Assembly (NCBI GenBank): GCA_964480525.1
Contig: CAYZOV010000017.1
Coordinates: 1-31,284 of the forward strand
Length of the DNA stretch: 31,284 nucleotides
Direction: 5' to 3'
Origin: JAAZZIT01 sp964480525
GTDB lineage: Bacteria; Bacillota; Clostridia; Oscillospirales; Ruminococcaceae
The notes beneath the pieces are model-generated. The model saw nothing but the letters and a program-made list of their open reading frames with translations. It was not told the DNA's origin and did no database searches. Positions 1 to 6,722 of the stretch are shown one piece after another (position 1 is the stretch's first letter; the number at the start of each line of letters is the position of its first letter). A program made the translations under genes and the position numbers.

Positions 1-287
1 TGAAAGATTTTCTTGAAGAAATGAAAAAGGTTGCGGCGGAAAGTTATCGTGTTCTGAAAAAGGACAAGTTCTGTGCTGTTCTTATGGGTGACACACGCCA
101 AAAAGGTCATATGATACCGATGTCTTTTGATGTTATGAAAATCTTTCAAGACGCTGGTTTCACATTAAAAGAACTGATTATAAAAGAACAACATAACTGC
201 AAAGCAACAGGTTATTGGAAAACAAATAGTGTGAAATATAACTTTTTGCTTATAGCGCACGAGTATTTATTTGTGTTTAGAAAATAG
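1..287 (+). CDS. DNA methyltransferase, C-terminal fragment (cut by window edge)
   Basis: The frame is open from base 3 and has no start inside the window, so this is the 3' end of a longer gene. The roughly 94 visible residues (about 88 from the first Met) read like the end of a site-specific N4-cytosine/N6-adenine DNA methyltransferase. They include a VLMGDTRQKGHMIP stretch and end in HEYLFVFRK, a typical closing motif of that family, in which the target strand precedes a His-Glu-Tyr turn. The catalytic (D/N/S)PP(Y/W) and SAM-binding motifs would lie upstream and cannot be checked. It sits 16 bp before the GIY-YIG gene on the same strand, so they are probably co-transcribed, as expected for a restriction-modification or related defence cluster. 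The modified base and the recognition site cannot be told from the fragment. Confidence 0.72.
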   Translation, partial: KDFLEEMKKVAAESYRVLKKDKFCAVLMGDTRQKGHMIPMSFDVMKIFQDAGFTLKELIIKEQHNCKATGYWKTNSVKYNFLLIAHEYLFVFRK

Positions 288-303
288 GAAATGAGGCTTA
301 GAG

Positions 304-993
304 ATGTCAAAAGGATTAGTATATATACTTACAAACCCTTGCCTTGACAGATGGGTTAAAATAGGCATGACTGAACGAAATGATATTGAAAGACGGTTGC
401 AGGAGTTAAATTCACCTACAAACATTCCGTTATCTTATCGTTGCTATGCAGTTTACGAGGTGGAAAACCCACTTGAAGTTGAAAAAAGAATACACAGCAT
501 CATTGATAGAGTTGATGATTCTTTACACGCAAGAGAGCAATTAAACAACGGTAGAATTAGAGAACGTGAGTTTTTTAAGATTTCTCCTGAAACAGCGTAT
601 GGCATTTTCAAGGATATCGCAAGCTTGCGTGGTGATACGAACAAGCTTAAGCTTTACGCACCTACTCTTGAACAATCGCAAGAACAAGAGATTGCAGAAA
701 GAAAAACAAAGCGTTCTAACAATTCATTCAAACTGTTAAACATTGCTGTTGGAGAAGAAATTGTATTTTTATATGATGATGCAGTTACAGCAAAAGTAAT
801 AAATGATAAAAACCAAGTAGAGTACGAAGGCGAAAGTTATTCCGTGACTAAATTGGCGTGCAAACTGTTAATTGAAAGACACGGATGGTCAGATAATTTA
901 CACGTAAATGGTTGGATGTATTTCACAAAAGACGGAATTTCACTAAGCGATTTGCGTGATAGTATGGAAAGCCTTGAAGAAAATAATGATTAG
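304..993 (+). CDS. GIY-YIG nuclease (T5orf172-type) with C-terminal RAMA-like domain
   Basis: The 229-residue protein opens with LVYILTN (residues 5-11) and WVKIGMT (18-24). These are the paired strands of the GIY-YIG nuclease fold in its T5orf172 form, and they are followed by an Arg-rich helix (ERRLQELN, about 29-36) and a Glu near residue 60 (VEKRIHSII). These fit the expected Arg and metal-binding Glu. A charged linker (about 115-140) leads to a C-terminal domain, about 145-220, containing EIVFLYDDAVTAKV, YEGESYSVTKLA and VNGWMYFTKDG. This resembles the RAMA domain found on restriction- and methylation-linked proteins, which is thought to contact DNA. The gene lies between a methyltransferase and a DUF6119 gene on the same strand, so a DNA-cleaving role in a defence cluster is likely. 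The nuclease fold is clear; the RAMA assignment is by pattern only. Confidence 0.8.
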   Translation: MSKGLVYILTNPCLDRWVKIGMTERNDIERRLQELNSPTNIPLSYRCYAVYEVENPLEVEKRIHSIIDRVDDSLHAREQLNNGRIREREFFKISPETAYGIFKDIASLRGDTNKLKLYAPTLEQSQEQEIAERKTKRSNNSFKLLNIAVGEEIVFLYDDAVTAKVINDKNQVEYEGESYSVTKLACKLLIERHGWSDNLHVNGWMYFTKDGISLSDLRDSMESLEENND

Positions 994-1029
994 TATATTT
1001 TGGCGTATATAATCAGAAGGTGTGAGAAT

Positions 1030-2524
1030 ATGAAGGTTAATGTTTTTAAAATTGAGAATGATAAAGTTGATGACTTGACAGTAGAATTAGAAAACAATGG
1101 GTTTGAATGAAGATGAAAATAGTTATACTGCTTTGTATCTAAGGAAAAAGCGTTCTGAGAACAAAGGGTGGTTAGGGTATTATCAGCAACTGTTATCAGA
1201 TGATAAGTTTGCATACTATACTGAAAATATCGGTAGCGAAACTGTTTCAGGTCTTTTTCTAATACAAAAGAATGAATACTCATATGTGCTTTCCTATGGG
1301 CAAACACACTTCATTATTCGAAAATATTGTGATAAGGATTTTGGGTTAAATCTTGCGGAACGAATTCTCGATCCTCAAGGGTTGAAAATGAAACATTCAC
1401 AAACATTTACTTCGGCAGGAAAGAAAGACATAACCTCATACATACGAAACAGAAAATTGGATGATTCTCGTGATTATGGAGAAGCATTTAGCTACGTAAA
1501 ATGCAAAACGGCTAATAAAGATTTGTGGGGAGAAACAGTAGACTTTGGCGAATCAGTACGTTTTTCTTTTGGGAAATCCTTTAATTTAAAACCTACGGAA
1601 CTTTTTTGTTTTACCGATGAGATAGAAAGAGCATTACAATCACAAGTAAAAATTAGACTGCCAAGATATCATAAAGTCGTTGACAAAGATATATTGACCA
1701 GCTTGAACGAGGAATTAGACAAACACTTCTTAGATTTTATTACAGAAGTAGATGTTAGCGATTATTGGCTGACGGGTGTTAGTTTTAATTTTTCAAATGA
1801 TTATCGTTATTCTCTTAAGATTTACAGAACTGATTTATCTGAGATTAGCGATGCTTTAGATGCGAACTTTATTCGTGAAACAATTATAAATAACAAAGAT
1901 AAAATCAAAAATAATTATAATGCTATTAATGTTATATTTTATGATGAAAATGATGAGACATTATTTTCAAAAAAATTGAAAGAATTATTGCAAATTACCA
2001 TTGAGTTAAACGGAAAATACTATGTGTTCTTTCAAAATGAATGGGTTGAATTTAGCGAGTCTTATGTTAAATTCATCGAGGAACAAGTTGATAGTATAAC
2101 TTATGAGATTAGACCATCGTCAAATCAAACAGAAACAGAACTGATTGATACACTGGTTACAAGCGGAAAATATACGCAACTCCATAAAGATAATGTCTAT
2201 ATTGGTGGGAAATATTGTATTGAAAAAGCGGATCTTATGGATGATGAAAGAGTTATAATGATAAAAGACCAACATCAACAAGCAGACTTAGTCTATTTGG
2301 TGAAACAGGCTACTACATCGTTACGATTATCTAATGCAGGCGAGATAGGAGAAAATGTATTTAGCGGTCGAAATGTTTGTTTATGGATGTTGACAAGTAG
2401 AAAAACTTTGAACAAACTTTCAGAGCTTAAATCATTTCATCTGCTTGATGCATTAAACGATTTTAAAAAATCAGCGGTTAATTTAAGTTTGACGCCAGAG
2501 ATTTGGATAACGCTAGAAGAATAA
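1030..2524 (+). CDS. DUF6119/TIGR04141 'sporadically distributed' protein, apparent frameshift near 1097-1110
   Basis: The main frame (from ATG 1097, 475 residues) matches what I know of the TIGR04141/DUF6119 family: ALYLRKKR...GWLGYY near the start, a SYVLSYGQTHFIIR segment, then DFGLNLAERIL. The usual N-terminal strand of the family is missing from it. It is instead encoded one frame back, from ATG 1030 (26 residues, beginning MKVNVFKIEND), behind a good AGAAGG ribosome site, and stops at TGA 1108-1110. Joining them needs a +1 shift within the 14-base overlap 1097-1110. The family is scattered across defence islands and lacks a settled biochemical function. Explanations are a real frameshift mutation, a read or assembly error, a programmed shift, or re-initiation at 1097 giving two polypeptides. 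It follows the GIY-YIG gene by 36 bp and is probably in the same transcript. Confidence 0.72.
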
Positions 2525-2587
2525 TTGCACTTGAAAGTAAAATAACCATTCAGTATAATAAGTGTGCTGATACGGATGCTTAAAAAG

Positions 2588-2609
2588 TGATAGCAAAATG
2601 ATAGCAAAA
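2588..2609. repeat. Perfect tandem 11-bp repeat
   Basis: TGATAGCAAAA occurs twice back to back (2588-2598 and 2599-2609) in the 258-bp gap after the DUF6119 gene. The rest of that gap is AT-rich and shows no convincing gene other than the terminator at its right end. Short tandem repeats of this sort can be recombinase arm sites or remnants of an integrated element, but no integrase is visible nearby, so the role is unknown. Confidence 0.45.
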
Positions 2610-2736
2610 GTTAGGACTACCTATGTATATAGGATAATCTAAGAAAAATCAAATCAATTTGTGCCACTGCATTAAAACAAAATCGTTTAAGGTTGGTTTT
2701 GTGGTTGCGAGTGGAAAAACAACTTAAACAATATAA

Positions 2737-2784
2737 CCCGACAAATCGGAAATTCAATGCTGATTTGTCGGGCTTTTCTTTTTT
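2737..2784 (+). terminator. Rho-independent terminator
   Basis: An 11-bp perfect stem CCCGACAAATC / GATTTGTCGGG (2737-2747 with 2762-2772), with a 14-nt loop, is followed on the + strand by CTTTTCTTTTTT. It would end rightward transcripts of the methyltransferase-GIY-YIG-DUF6119 cluster and abuts the stop of the leftward XRE gene. Confidence 0.8.
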
Positions 2785-3154
2785 AATTTTTTGATAGTTC
2801 AACTGCGATTTTTCCAATGATTTGGTAGTGTTCTGCAGTCATTTTATAAGACATCGATTCGCTTTTCTTTCTAAAAGCTTCAACCAATTCTTTTATAATA
2901 GAAATCTGTTCAGGATTCATACCGAAAGTGGAAATATTCGTATTTTTCTCCATTCCTGCAAGATAATCCATCGAAACGTTAAAAATAGCGGCAAATTCTT
3001 TTACCGTTTCAAAAGTAGGATTTTGCAATCCTTTTTCATATCGGCTTATTATTGAACTTTCTTTATGAATCAGTCGGGCAAGTTGTCCTTGAGTAAGTCC
3101 CTTTTCCTTTCGCAGTTTTTGAAGAATTGCTCCGAAATCATATATTTTATCCAT
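2783..3154 (-). CDS. XRE-family transcriptional regulator
   Basis: The 123-residue protein has an N-terminal HTH_3 domain (about residues 8-65). LQKLRKEKGLTQGQLARLI gives the first helices, and the segment around SSIISRYEKGLQNPTFETV gives the recognition helix and the conserved Pro turn; it is followed by AAIFNVSMDYLAG, the usual end of this domain. The remaining 55 residues are a charged helical tail suited to dimerisation. It is transcribed divergently from the methyltransferase/DUF262 operon across a 142-bp gap with repeated TTTGAT half-sites. It is therefore probably the controller of that operon, comparable to C proteins of type II restriction-modification systems. On its own strand a TATAAT box lies about 20 bp upstream of the start (complement of ATTATA at 3175-3180). 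Confidence 0.88.
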   Translation of the reverse strand: MDKIYDFGAILQKLRKEKGLTQGQLARLIHKESSIISRYEKGLQNPTFETVKEFAAIFNVSMDYLAGMEKNTNISTFGMNPEQISIIKELVEAFRKKSESMSYKMTAEHYQIIGKIAVELSKN

Positions 3155-3202
3155 ATTGCACCTCGAAAATTTGTATTATAGTCAAATTATATCTCAAAAT
3201 AC

Positions 3203-3231
3203 TTGATAAATATGCAAATATATGCTATACT
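3203..3231 (+). promoter_or_regulatory. Vegetative (SigA-type) promoter of the methyltransferase/DUF262 operon
   Basis: TTGATA (3203-3208), a 17-bp spacer and TATACT (3226-3231) stand 66 bp before the ATG of the EcoRI-type methyltransferase. This is close to consensus at both boxes. The start of transcription is expected near 3238. Confidence 0.75.
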
Positions 3232-3232
3232 A

Positions 3233-3280
3233 TTTGATATATAAACGATTTTTTGGCAAAAACCATGATATATAATCAAA
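3233..3280. promoter_or_regulatory. Candidate XRE operator half-sites
   Basis: TTTGATATATA (from 3233) and TATATAATCAAA (3269-3280) form an imperfect inverted pair flanking the expected transcription start. A related TTGATA is the -35 box itself at 3203, and TCAAATTATAT lies at 3182. Repeated half-sites across a divergent promoter suit autoregulation by the adjacent XRE protein. The exact operator is inferred, and AT-richness may create such matches by chance. Confidence 0.35.
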
Positions 3281-3296
3281 TTGAGAGGTATGTAAA

Positions 3297-4340
3297 ATGG
3301 CAAACAAAAATGAAAATCTTTCTGCTGCCAAAAATGCAAAGAAAGATGAGTTCTATACTCAGTTAGTTGATATAGAAAATGAATTAAGGCATTATAAAGA
3401 ACATTTCAAAGATAAGGTTGTTTTCTGCAATTGCGATGACCCTTATGAGAGCAATTTTGTAAAATATTTTGCGATGAATTTTAATGCTCTCGGATTAAAA
3501 AAGCTTATTGCAACTTGTTATGCCACTTCTCCTGTGATGTACACGCAACTCACTTTTTACGGTGAAGAAAAAGAATTTTCCGTTTTTGATAGTGGAAAGA
3601 AACCGTATGTAATCGAAATTACCGAGGTTACAGATGAAAACGGTGACGGTGCGGTTGACCTGACTGATTTTGAGTTGATTTTAAAGAATAATAAACCGAA
3701 AATATTAAAGGGGGACGGCGATTTTCGTTCTGCTGAGTGTATTGAATTTTTGAAAGAGGCTGATATTGTTGTAACAAATCCTCCATTTTCCCTTTTCAGA
3801 GAATACGTTGCACAGCTTATGGAGTATGAGAAAAAATTTATTATTATTGGAAATCAGAATGCCATTACATATAAGGAGGTTTTCCCACTAATCAAAGAAA
3901 ATAGGTTGTGGTTAGGCTTTAAGTGCGGAGATATGGCATTTACGGTTCCAGAGTCATATGAAGCGAGAGAAACACGATTTTGGGTTGATGAGAGTGGGCA
4001 AAAATGGAGAAGTTTTGGAAATATTTGTTGGTATACAAATCTTGACCACAGCAAAAGACATGAAGATTTGATCCTTTATAAAAGCTATTCAGAAGAGGAA
4101 TATCCTTCTTATGATAATTATAATGCGATTGAAGTAAGCAAAGTTTCAGAGATTCCATGTGATTATTATGGGATAATGGGAGTGCCTATTACATTTCTTG
4201 ATAAATACAATCCAGAACAATTTGAAATTATCGGTCTTGACAGATATACGGTTCCAAAAGAGTTCCTTGTTGGTGGAAGAGTGGCAATTAGTGGCAAGCC
4301 TAAATATGCAAGAATTTTGATTAGAAAGAAGGAAAAATAA
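3297..4340 (+). CDS. EcoRI-type adenine-specific DNA methyltransferase
   Basis: The 347-residue protein matches the EcoRI methyltransferase family (M.EcoRI is 326 residues), which transfers a methyl group from SAM to adenine N6. Visible signatures are the N-terminal KNAKKDEFYTQLVDIENEL, the VVFCNCDDPYESNFVKYF segment characteristic of this family, and the catalytic NPPF at residues 161-164 preceded by ADIVVT. GNICWYTNLDHSKR and a DKYNPEQFEIIGLDRY block follow, as in close homologues. It has a good GAGAGG ribosome site. Its stop overlaps the start of the DUF262-HNH gene (TAATG), so the two are translationally coupled. No EcoRI-like PD-(D/E)xK endonuclease is next to it. The recognition sequence cannot be assumed to be GAATTC. 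Confidence 0.9.
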   Translation: MANKNENLSAAKNAKKDEFYTQLVDIENELRHYKEHFKDKVVFCNCDDPYESNFVKYFAMNFNALGLKKLIATCYATSPVMYTQLTFYGEEKEFSVFDSGKKPYVIEITEVTDENGDGAVDLTDFELILKNNKPKILKGDGDFRSAECIEFLKEADIVVTNPPFSLFREYVAQLMEYEKKFIIIGNQNAITYKEVFPLIKENRLWLGFKCGDMAFTVPESYEARETRFWVDESGQKWRSFGNICWYTNLDHSKRHEDLILYKSYSEEEYPSYDNYNAIEVSKVSEIPCDYYGIMGVPITFLDKYNPEQFEIIGLDRYTVPKEFLVGGRVAISGKPKYARILIRKKEK

Positions 4341-5434
4341 TGGAAATCAGACTTGAAGAACACACAATCAGAGAAATATTCGACGGGTACAAATATAGTG
4401 CAGATAACGGAGTGGTTGCATTTGGTGGAAAACTTAACGTCAGACCTGCGTTTCAGCGAGAGTTTGTTTATAAAGAAAAGGAACGTAATGCGGTTATTGA
4501 TACTGTGACAAAGGGTTTTCCTTTGAATGTGATGTATTGGTGCGAAGATGATAACGGAAACTATGAACTGCTTGACGGACAGCAACGAACCATCAGCATT
4601 TGTCAGTATTGCAGCGGAGATTTTTCAATCAATAACAGAACTTTTCATAACCTCACAAACACAGAAAAACAACAGATACTTGATTATAAACTTATGATTT
4701 ACATATGCAAGGGAAATGACCTTGAAAAGCTGGAATGGTTTAAGACGATAAATATTGCAGGCGTAAAACTTGCCGACCAAGAATTGAGAAATGCGATTTA
4801 TACAGGTTCATGGCTGACAGATGTTAAGAGATATTTTTCCAAGAATGGCTGTCCTGCATACCAAACAGGAAATAAATATCTCAGCGGAGAAATGATTCGT
4901 CAGGATTATCTTGAAAAGACAATAAAATGGATTGCTTCAAAGGATAACAAGAGCATTGAAGAATATATGTCACAACATCAGCATGATTCAAACGGTTCTG
5001 CATTATGGCTATATTTCCAGAATGTTATTTCATGGGTGCAAACAATTTTTCCTAAGTATCGCAAAGAAATGAAAGGGTTAGAATGGGGAGAATTTTTTAA
5101 TAAGTTCGGAAATAATTCTTATGACCCTGCCTTTTTAGAAAAGAGAATAAATGAACTTATGGCAGATGATGATGTTACCTCTAAAAAAGGTATTTATGAG
5201 TATCTTTTAAGTGGGAAAGAAAAAGTTCTCAACATCAGAGATTTTACCGATAGTCAGAAAGCTACTGCGTATGCTAAACAAAACGGAATATGTCCGATTT
5301 GCAATAAACATTTTGAACAAGACAAAATGCACGGCGACCATATTACGCCGTGGCACGCAGGAGGTAAGACCGTTCCGGAAAACTTGCAAATGCTGTGCAG
5401 GGATTGTAATTTGAAAAAGTCGGGGCAGGAGTAA
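4340..5434 (+). CDS. DUF262 NTPase-type domain fused to HNH nuclease
   Basis: The 364-residue protein has an N-terminal DUF262 (GmrS/ParB-like) domain. RPAFQREFVYKEKERNAVID is its usual opening and the signature DGQQR lies at residues 79-83 (LLDGQQRTIS), the nucleotide-binding and hydrolysis motif in this family. The C-terminus is a zinc-type HNH nuclease: CPIC (318-321), GDHITPWH with D333-H334, N348, and CRDC (353-356) followed by N357. DUF262-nuclease fusions include GmrSD, BrxU and SspE, anti-phage enzymes that read DNA modification and use nucleotide binding to control cleavage. Here the partner is an adenine methyltransferase in a 1-base overlap. The protein is thus the likely effector of a methylation-controlled defence pair. 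DNA target and nucleotide are unknown. Confidence 0.88.
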   Translation: MEIRLEEHTIREIFDGYKYSADNGVVAFGGKLNVRPAFQREFVYKEKERNAVIDTVTKGFPLNVMYWCEDDNGNYELLDGQQRTISICQYCSGDFSINNRTFHNLTNTEKQQILDYKLMIYICKGNDLEKLEWFKTINIAGVKLADQELRNAIYTGSWLTDVKRYFSKNGCPAYQTGNKYLSGEMIRQDYLEKTIKWIASKDNKSIEEYMSQHQHDSNGSALWLYFQNVISWVQTIFPKYRKEMKGLEWGEFFNKFGNNSYDPAFLEKRINELMADDDVTSKKGIYEYLLSGKEKVLNIRDFTDSQKATAYAKQNGICPICNKHFEQDKMHGDHITPWHAGGKTVPENLQMLCRDCNLKKSGQE

Positions 5435-5559
5435 CAGTATTTATTCAGTTTTGCTTTACCGCCCAAAACCTTGTACACCTAGCCGTTGACGATTGCAAAC
5501 TAAAGCCGAATACTTAAAGCAGAATAAAAACCTTGATTGAATATCAGGAGAAAAAGAAA

Positions 5560-5673
5560 ATGGGCATTGCCACGGGCAGAGTTAAAAACGGCTTTGACAT
5601 TGCAAGGTTGGGAGCATACCGAGGTATGAAAGGCTTGTTTGACGATAAAAAATGTGCAATTTATATGATTTAA
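5560..5673 (+). CDS. Small hypothetical ORF (37 aa)
   Basis: An ATG at 5560, 9 nt after an AGGAG site (5546-5550), opens a 37-codon frame beginning MGIATGRVKNGFDIARLGAY and rich in basic residues. It ends directly at the base of a strong terminator, as a genuine last gene would. I recognise no family. It lies in the 375-bp gap between the DUF262-HNH gene and padR; bases 5435-5545 show no other feature. It may be a remnant left at the edge of the accessory block. Confidence 0.35.
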   Translation: MGIATGRVKNGFDIARLGAYRGMKGLFDDKKCAIYMI

Positions 5674-5707
5674 AGCTAACCGAAACAAAAATCGGTTAGC
5701 TTTTTTG
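5674..5707 (+). terminator. Rho-independent terminator
   Basis: A perfect 10-bp stem AGCTAACCGA / TCGGTTAGCT (5674-5683 with 5692-5701) is followed by a T run. It closes the accessory block before the padR operon. Confidence 0.88.
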
Positions 5708-5756
5708 TTGAAATCGGATTGCTTAAACTGAAAATGTTAAATTTATATTAAGGCTA

Positions 5757-5789
5757 TTGACAAGGGCTATACTTCGTGATATGATGTAT
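5757..5789 (+). promoter_or_regulatory. SigA-type promoter of the padR operon with overlapping operator-like palindrome
   Basis: TTGACA (5757-5762), a 17-bp spacer and TATGAT (5780-5785) form a near-consensus promoter. An inverted repeat, ATACTTC-7 bp-GATGTAT (5769-5789, one mismatch), covers the -10 box. PadR proteins bind ATAC/GTAT-type dyads, so negative autoregulation is plausible. Spacing to the padR ATG at 5810 leaves room for the AAAGGAGG ribosome site. Confidence 0.75.
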
Positions 5790-5809
5790 TATGTAAAAGG
5801 AGGTATAAC

Positions 5810-6127
5810 ATGGATATTCAGTTGAAACGTGGACTTTTGGACGTGTGCGTTTTGGCGGCGATAAAAAACGAGGATTCGTATGGATATAAGATTATAAAGG
5901 ACATGAAACCTTATCTTGAACTGTCCGAATCCACGTTGTACACGATTCTGAAGCGATTAGAAAACGCAAAAATGCTGACCGTCCGCACCGCCGAACATGG
6001 TGGCAGACTTCGGAAGTATTATCACATTACCGACGAGGGGTTAAAACGTATTGAGGAGTTCAAGGTGGATTGGGAAGAAATTTTATCTATCTATCAATTT
6101 GTAACAAAGGGGGATAAAAATGAGTAA
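5810..6127 (+). CDS. PadR-family transcriptional regulator
   Basis: The 105-residue protein is a compact PadR-like winged helix: RGLLDVCVLAAIKNEDSYGYKI (about 6-27), SESTLYTILKRLE (about 43-55), the recognition helix, and the wing AEHGGRLRKYYHIT, with the usual Tyr-Tyr and Thr-Asp-Glu-Gly after it. This length is typical of PadR proteins with a short C-terminal helix. The 3' end overlaps the DUF1700 gene by 8 bases, an arrangement common in Firmicutes, where PadR and a HAAS/DUF1700 membrane protein form one regulatory unit. The ligand or signal is unknown. It probably represses its own promoter through the palindrome over the -10 box. Confidence 0.92.
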   Translation: MDIQLKRGLLDVCVLAAIKNEDSYGYKIIKDMKPYLELSESTLYTILKRLENAKMLTVRTAEHGGRLRKYYHITDEGLKRIEEFKVDWEEILSIYQFVTKGDKNE

Positions 6128-6722
6128 ACAGGAATTTTTAACGCAGTTGCGTAAATGTTTGAAAGGTTTGCCAAGCGACGATGTGGAGGAGCGTTTGGCG
6201 TTTTACAGCGAAATAATCGACGACCGACTTGAAGAGGGGCTTTCGGAGGACGAAGCGGTTTCCTCGGTTGGCGGTGTGGAGGAAATAGCGTCGCAGATTG
6301 TGGGGGATATTCCTCTGACAAAAATCGCCAAAGAAAGAATTAAACCGAAAAGGCGTTTAAAAGCGTGGGAAATTGTGCTTTTGGTGTTGGGCAGTCCGAT
6401 TTGGTTGTCGTTGGGCATAGCGGCGTTGTCGGTTATTCTGGCGTTTTACATTGCGGTGTGGTCGGTGATAATCGCATTTTGGGCGGTTTTCGGCTCGTTG
6501 GCAGGGTGCGCTCTGGGCGGAATTGTTTCGTGCGGATTCTTTGTTGCCTTTGGTAGCACTCTTACGGGGATTGCTATGCTAGGTGCGGGTCTTGTTTGTG
6601 CGGGACTGTCCGTTTTCATGTTTTACGGGTGCAAAATTGTCACAAAAGCCATTTTGATTTTCACAAAAACAGTTGTAAAAGCTGTTAAAAAATGCTTTAT
6701 CAAAAAGGAGGAAGCAGAATGA
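6120..6722 (+). CDS. DUF1700/HAAS-domain membrane protein
   Basis: The 200-residue protein starts with the HAAS fold, a small helical domain of about 60-80 residues. MSKQEFLTQLRKCLKGLPSDD, then EERLAFYSEIIDDRLEEGLSEDEAV, then a GGVEEIASQI motif are all diagnostic. Four hydrophobic segments follow between about residues 85 and 175 (EIVLLVLGSPIWLSLGIAAL, ILAFYIAVWSVIIAFWAVFG and two Gly-rich helices), ending in a basic cytoplasmic tail. In the family the HAAS domain works with a co-encoded PadR regulator, so this is a likely membrane partner of the upstream gene. Its stop overlaps the next start (ATGA at 6719-6722). Confidence 0.9.
   Translation: MSKQEFLTQLRKCLKGLPSDDVEERLAFYSEIIDDRLEEGLSEDEAVSSVGGVEEIASQIVGDIPLTKIAKERIKPKRRLKAWEIVLLVLGSPIWLSLGIAALSVILAFYIAVWSVIIAFWAVFGSLAGCALGGIVSCGFFVAFGSTLTGIAMLGAGLVCAGLSVFMFYGCKIVTKAILIFTKTVVKAVKKCFIKKEEAE

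Noticed and set aside
990..1307. 105-codon frame on the - strand
   Set aside because: It runs antisense through the DUF6119 start, has no ribosome site and low-complexity hydrophobic content; it is a shadow.
4166..4585. 139-codon - strand frame across the methyltransferase/DUF262 junction
   Set aside because: Antisense to two genes with intact catalytic motifs and lacking a ribosome site.
5674..5707. CRISPR-like or other array
   Set aside because: The inverted repeat occurs once and ends in a T run, so it is a terminator; no regularly spaced direct repeats were seen anywhere in the window.
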